Assembly (NCBI RefSeq): GCF_009811555.1
Contig: NZ_BLIN01000001.1
Location: 248,001 to 312,000, forward strand
DNA length: 64,000 nt
DNA from: Streptomyces caniferus
Lineage (GTDB): Bacteria > Actinomycetota > Actinomycetes > Streptomycetales > Streptomycetaceae
Reading direction: 5' to 3'
Both the position numbers and the translations under genes were made by a program. Positions 60,727 through 64,000 of the stretch are shown one piece after another (the first letter of the stretch is position 1; each line of letters opens with the position of its first letter). The notes beneath the pieces were generated by a model. That model was given only the letters and a program-made list of their open reading frames with translations. It was not told the DNA's origin and did no database searches.

Positions 60727-61181
60727 CCCTGCTCGTCGACGAGTCCCCCGCCGAGGTGCTCGACGCCCTGGCCGATCTGTCCGGCTTCCCCGCACACGCC
60801 CCCGACGTACGGTCGGTGGTCGTCGTCCCGGACCCGGAGCGCCCCGGCGAGTCCGTGAGCCGCTGGGAGGTCCACTTCCGCAGCGGCACGCTCCGCTGGA
60901 GCGAGCGCGACCGCGTCGACCGGGAGAACCTGCGGATCGACTTCGCCCAGGAGGACGGTGACTTCCAGCATTTCGAGGGCAGCTGGCAGCTACGGGAGGT
61001 CCCCTCGGGGTGCGAGATCCGCTTCGTCGCCCGCTTCGACTTCGGAGTGGTCAGCCTCGCCCAGCTCCTCGACCCGGCGGCCGAGCGGGTGCTCAAGGAC
61101 AATGTGGCGCGGGCGCTGACGGGCTGGTTCACCGGGGCCCGGCCGGCCGGTGCGGTGCCGGCGGCAGCGGGCCGGAGCTGA
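60708..61181 (+). CDS. SRPBCC (START-like/polyketide cyclase fold) protein
   Basis: A 157-residue helix-grip protein: LTLLVDESPAEVLDALADLS, then FPAHAPDVRSVVVVPDPE, then SRWEVHFRSGTLRWSERDRV and IDFAQEDGDFQHFEGSWQLR. The fold binds hydrophobic ligands and includes cyclases and lipid-transfer proteins. It may hold an N-containing intermediate or assist the rearrangement that makes the N-N bond, but no activity is shown. ATG 60708 lies within the end of the aminotransferase gene, so the two are coupled. The next gene starts 3 bases after its stop. Confidence 0.82.
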   Translation: MRCAELTLLVDESPAEVLDALADLSGFPAHAPDVRSVVVVPDPERPGESVSRWEVHFRSGTLRWSERDRVDRENLRIDFAQEDGDFQHFEGSWQLREVPSGCEIRFVARFDFGVVSLAQLLDPAAERVLKDNVARALTGWFTGARPAGAVPAAAGRS

Positions 61182-61184
61182 CGC

Positions 61185-61721
61185 ATGGACACACACAATC
61201 TGTGCCAGACGCCCACCACCTACCGGCTGCTGAGGCTGGAGTACCTCCTCGGACTCGCCGTGGCGGCCGGGTTCTTCGTGGCCCATCTCGGCGAGGTGCG
61301 CTGGTGGGTGGCGGTGGTCCTCTTCGCGTACATCGATGTGATCGGCTATCTGCCCGGGGCCGTGGCCTTCCGGCGCAGCGCCGACGGGCGGATCCACCGG
61401 GCCTACTACGTGCTCTACAACCTGATGCACAGCCTCGGTTTCCAGGGGCTGGTCGTCGCGGGCTGGATCTGGGCCGTCGGCCCCGAGTGGGCGCTGCTCG
61501 TGATCCCCCTCCATCTGTGCGGTGACCGGGGCCTCTTCGGCAACTTCGTGAAGTCCTTCACGGTCTCCTTCGAGCCCGCTGCGCATCCGGCGGTGGGCGC
61601 CGCGCTGCGGGAGTTCGCGACGGTGCCCTGGTACGCCCTGACACCGTCCGGCGCGGTGCCGGCGAAGCCCCCGGGGCCGCGGACGGGCACCGGGCCGCAG
61701 CCGAGCGAGGCGGTGCGGTGA
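61185..61721 (+). CDS. Small polytopic membrane protein of the azoxy-type cluster
   Basis: A 178-residue protein with about four membrane helices: LLGLAVAAGFFVAHLGEV, VAVVLFAYIDVIGYLPGAVA, LYNLMHSLGFQGLVVAGWIW and ALLVIPLHLCGD. Conserved-looking polar residues lie in HRAYYVLYNLMHS and GDRGLFGNFVKSF. It is not a typical transporter. Its place directly before the VlmA-like gene (GTGA overlap) suggests a shared step. Valanimycin-type clusters do contain small membrane proteins of unknown role, but I cannot say which it corresponds to. Confidence 0.75.
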   Translation: MDTHNLCQTPTTYRLLRLEYLLGLAVAAGFFVAHLGEVRWWVAVVLFAYIDVIGYLPGAVAFRRSADGRIHRAYYVLYNLMHSLGFQGLVVAGWIWAVGPEWALLVIPLHLCGDRGLFGNFVKSFTVSFEPAAHPAVGAALREFATVPWYALTPSGAVPAKPPGPRTGTGPQPSEAVR

Positions 61722-62734
61722 GCGCCCCCGCCGCACTCGGCGACGACGAGGCGGTGGCGGTGCTGCGCCGCCACGGCCGGCACAGCAGCGCCTTTCTGAC
61801 CATGAACACCGGTATCCGGCGGCTGTGTCCGACGGGCCTGGACGGGTTCGCCGCCTACCGGGAGAGCGGCAGCCGGCATCTGTTCGAGCTGTGCGGCCCG
61901 GTCTGCGCGTACGGCGACCGCGAGCGCGTCCTCGCGACGCTGCTGGAACGGGCGCGGGGCGAGCGCCGGCGGGTGGGAGCGGTCCAGCTCTCCCATGACG
62001 ACGCCCTGCTCCACGCCGACCACGGATTCGTCGTCAACCAGCTCGGTGCGTCCTTCAGCATCGCGCTGGAGGGCTACAGCCTCCGGGGCCAGCGCATGGT
62101 CAAGGTCCGCAACATGGTGAACCGGGCACGGCGCGAGGGCGTGGCGGTCCGGGAGACCCCGCCGGGCGAGGCGGACGATCCGGCCCGGACCGCCGCCCTC
62201 GACCGCGTGGACGCCGCCTGGCTCCGCGCGAAAGGCCGCCACGTCAAGGAGCTGGACTTCCTCATCGGGGAACGGGGCGGCCCCGGCAGGCCCTACCGGC
62301 GGCTCTTCACCGCCGTCCACGAGGGGCGGACGGTGGGCTATATCTCCTACTCGCCCGTCTTCGGGGAGCGCGCGGGCTGGCTCTACGACCTGACGCGCCG
62401 GGCGCCGGAGGCACCTCCCGGAACCGTCGATCTGCTCTTCGCCACCGCCCTGCAGCAGTTCCAGGAGGAGAACTGCGGCTGGCTGCACCTGGGCTTCACC
62501 CCGTTCGTCCAGTTCGGCGATCCGGTCGGGAGTCCCCGGCCGTCCAGTCCGGTGCTGCGGCGGGTGCTGGAGCTGCTCGGCCGCAAGGGGCAGGCGCTCT
62601 ACCCCGCGGCGGCCCAGGAGTCCTTCAAGCTCAAGTGGCGGCCGCAGCACATCGAACCCGAGTACCTGGCGTTCCAGAACGGTGTGAGCGTCGCCGCCGT
62701 GTGGAACCTGCTGCGCCTGACCAGGACGGTCTGA
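61718..62734 (+). CDS. DUF2156 (MprF C-terminal-like) aminoacyl-tRNA-dependent transferase, VlmA-like
   Basis: A 338-residue GNAT-fold protein of the DUF2156 type: VLRRHGRHSSAFLTMNTGIR, FELCGPVCAYGDRERVLATL, MVKVRNMVNRARREGVAVRE, HEGRTVGYISYSPVFGERAG and LYDLTRRAPEAPPGTVDLLF. In MprF this domain moves an aminoacyl group from tRNA to a lipid. In valanimycin biosynthesis VlmA, a relative, moves seryl from seryl-tRNA to isobutylhydroxylamine. Here it would aminoacylate an alkylhydroxylamine. The start is GTG 61718, overlapping the stop of the membrane-protein gene (GTGA). Fold is firm; the VlmA reading rests on family knowledge plus the VlmB-like neighbour. Confidence 0.82.
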   Translation: MSAPAALGDDEAVAVLRRHGRHSSAFLTMNTGIRRLCPTGLDGFAAYRESGSRHLFELCGPVCAYGDRERVLATLLERARGERRRVGAVQLSHDDALLHADHGFVVNQLGASFSIALEGYSLRGQRMVKVRNMVNRARREGVAVRETPPGEADDPARTAALDRVDAAWLRAKGRHVKELDFLIGERGGPGRPYRRLFTAVHEGRTVGYISYSPVFGERAGWLYDLTRRAPEAPPGTVDLLFATALQQFQEENCGWLHLGFTPFVQFGDPVGSPRPSSPVLRRVLELLGRKGQALYPAAAQESFKLKWRPQHIEPEYLAFQNGVSVAAVWNLLRLTRTV

Positions 62735-62904
62735 CGGGGCCGCCGTCCCCCCCTTTCCGCCTCGGCCACCCCCCTTCCGCGCCGGCCGCCCGCCCGTTCC
62801 GCCTGCTTCCCCGGCCCCGTCCCCCTCCCCCGTGCGTTCCCCGGCCCGTGGACCAGCCCGTCGATCAGCCGTCGATCAGCGACACCAGTGAAAGAGGAAC
62901 CGAG

Positions 62905-63867
62905 ATGTTGAGCGTGGCACCCGACACCGTCCCTCCCGAAGCCGATCCCGATCAGGCTCCGGACCTGCTGGACGGAGCACTCACCACCGAGCTGACCCCC
63001 GAAGGCTGCGATATCGCCTACTGGCTGCGGGCGGTGCCCCAGGGCACCCTGCGCGGCGACCCGATGGGCCGCTCCCGCGAGGTGCCCGTACCGGGCCACA
63101 TGCTCCTCGACGGTCCGCTGCGCGAGGCGGTCATGCAGGAGATGGCGTTCCGTTCGATGGCGGAGGAGAAGGCGACCCGTGCCCTCTCCTTCCTCGTCGC
63201 CCACGCTCCCGACACCGCGGAGCTGGACTTCTTCACGACCCAGTTGATGGACGAGGCGCGGCACGCCTACGCCTTCCGCGGACACCTGCGCGAACTCGGC
63301 GTCCCCCAGGAGGACTTGGCCGAGACCATGGAGAAGCTCGCCGGGACCGACCGCGAGGCGGTCCTGGACCCGCTGGAGCGCTTCGGACGATCCGTCCTGG
63401 AGGACGACGGCGACTACATCGGCGGGGTCGTCACCCTCACCGTGCTGGTCGAGGGTGTCCTCGCGCCCACCGCGGAACTGAGCGAACGCAAATGGCGGCC
63501 GCTCGACGCCCCGGCCGCCGAGATCGAGCGGGCGGCGGGCATCGACGAGATCCGGCACCTCTCGGTGGGCTCCACCATCGTCCGGCGGCATCTGCGGCGC
63601 CGCCCCGAGGACAAGGCGCGCATCGGCGCACTGATGGAACGAGGGAACCGGCTGTGGGCCGGGCTGCCGGTGCAGGAGATGACGTACCGCAGGGAGGAGC
63701 TGTTCCAGCAGGGGCTGGAGCAGCACCGCGCCCTGGTCGGCGACTACGAGGTGTGGCCCGGCCGCCGGCTCGTCGACACCACGGCCGAGGAGCGGATGCG
63801 CACCGCCCTCGACTGGGCCCGCCGGACCCAGGAGACGCGGCTCGTGTACATGGGGCTGGGCGGATGA
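62905..63867 (+). CDS. VlmB-like ferritin-type diiron protein
   Basis: A 320-residue helical protein with AurF-like diiron signatures. A first Glu is in MAEEKATRALSF (E87/E88), with the first ExxH in MDEARHAYAF (E117/H120). A central Glu is in VLVEGVLAPT (E183), with the second ExxH in IDEIRHLSVG (E215/H218). Spacing and the two E-x-R-H motifs resemble VlmB-type proteins found in azoxy clusters, which I believe take part in N-oxidation or N-N bond formation. ATG 62905 is chosen because AGAGGAACCGAG precedes it; the frame extends upstream only through Pro-rich sequence without conservation. Its stop overlaps the next start by ATGA. Exact chemistry is unproven. Confidence 0.82.
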   Translation: MLSVAPDTVPPEADPDQAPDLLDGALTTELTPEGCDIAYWLRAVPQGTLRGDPMGRSREVPVPGHMLLDGPLREAVMQEMAFRSMAEEKATRALSFLVAHAPDTAELDFFTTQLMDEARHAYAFRGHLRELGVPQEDLAETMEKLAGTDREAVLDPLERFGRSVLEDDGDYIGGVVTLTVLVEGVLAPTAELSERKWRPLDAPAAEIERAAGIDEIRHLSVGSTIVRRHLRRRPEDKARIGALMERGNRLWAGLPVQEMTYRREELFQQGLEQHRALVGDYEVWPGRRLVDTTAEERMRTALDWARRTQETRLVYMGLGG

Positions 63868-64000
63868 GCACGACGGCAGGGCGCGGCGTGCCGGCCCCGC
63901 CTCCGGCCGAGGGCGGCGCGGCACGCCGGATCAACGGGGTGTCCCAGGACGACGGTACGGCGCAGCGCCAGGAGGCGGACCGGGACGAGGACTTCCGCGA
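63864..64000 (+). CDS. Next operon gene, partial at the window end
   Basis: The ATG at 63864 overlaps the VlmB-like stop by ATGA. About 45 codons are in the window, starting MSTTAGRGVPAPPPAEGGAA and reading RRINGVSQDDGTAQRQEADR. This is a low-complexity N-terminus that does not identify a family. The coupling shows it belongs to the cluster. An N-hydroxylase or another azoxy-pathway gene could start here. Confidence 0.55.
   Translation, partial: MSTTAGRGVPAPPPAEGGAARRINGVSQDDGTAQRQEADRDEDFR

Noticed and set aside
1..64000. tRNA, rRNA, prophage and insertion-sequence genes
   Set aside because: I looked for characteristic sequences and for transposase or integrase motifs and found none that I could support.

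Overview
The window is a 64 kb piece of a high-G+C actinobacterial chromosome, almost certainly Streptomyces. The evidence is the strong third-position GC, frequent GTG starts and ATGA/GTGA start-stop overlaps. The gene content agrees: an AfsA/ScbR-type butyrolactone island, a SepF-like protein, tandem SigB-family sigma factors with HATPase anti-sigma proteins, a Pnkp/Hen1 RNA-repair pair, DUF5133/DUF6458 proteins and a secondary-metabolite cluster. I saw no rRNA, tRNA, CRISPR array, transposase or prophage gene.

Region 0-2.7 kb starts inside a DUF4255 (Pvc16-like) gene, a marker of extracellular contractile injection systems. It abuts a degenerate LuxR-type DNA-binding remnant. A two-domain VOC protein and a Ser/Gly-rich exported protein follow. 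Region 2.7-14.9 kb is a split aromatic acyl-CoA catabolic regulon: acyl-CoA dehydrogenase, aminobenzoate/salicylate-type CoA ligase, PaaX-family regulator, then an enoyl-CoA hydratase plus a bifunctional salicylyl-/2-aminobenzoyl-CoA hydroxylase-oxidoreductase. A butyrolactone signalling island lies between its halves (HAD phosphatase, two TetR receptors, MDR ene-reductase-like enzyme, AfsA synthase), with four ARE-like operator candidates. The two halves of the catabolic regulon share a near-identical 15-bp element.

Region 15-30 kb is more core-like. It holds an ATP-binding (anti-sigma type) protein interrupted by a long low-complexity segment, ornithine carbamoyltransferase and arginine deiminase separated by an array of inverted repeats, Pnkp/Hen1, an LLM-class oxidoreductase, a 34-bp tandem repeat, a small conserved protein, an AAA ATPase/MazG pair, a SepF-like protein and CorA. 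Region 30-45 kb has a DUF2079 membrane protein, a DrrAB-type ABC exporter, an ascorbate-type PTS (IIC plus fused IIA-IIB), a lipoprotein, a SpoIIE-type phosphatase, a YqcI/YcgG protein, a decayed MFS exporter, a methyltransferase and an orphan histidine kinase.

Region 45-54.5 kb is a general-stress block: two SigB/F-type sigma factors flanking a CsbD protein, a STAS protein, a ferritin-like protein, a GH15 glycosidase, DUF6458, two tandem HATPase anti-sigma-like proteins and a PRC-barrel protein. Several strong hairpin terminators separate these units. After a 1-kb gap, 55.5 kb to the window end is one rightward operon: carboxyl-methyltransferase-like, aldehyde dehydrogenase-like, acyl-CoA dehydrogenase, class III aminotransferase, SRPBCC, membrane protein, VlmA-like DUF2156 transferase, VlmB-like diiron protein and one further partial gene. 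I read this as the start of an aliphatic azoxy (N-N bond) natural-product cluster, which is the most exciting part of the window.
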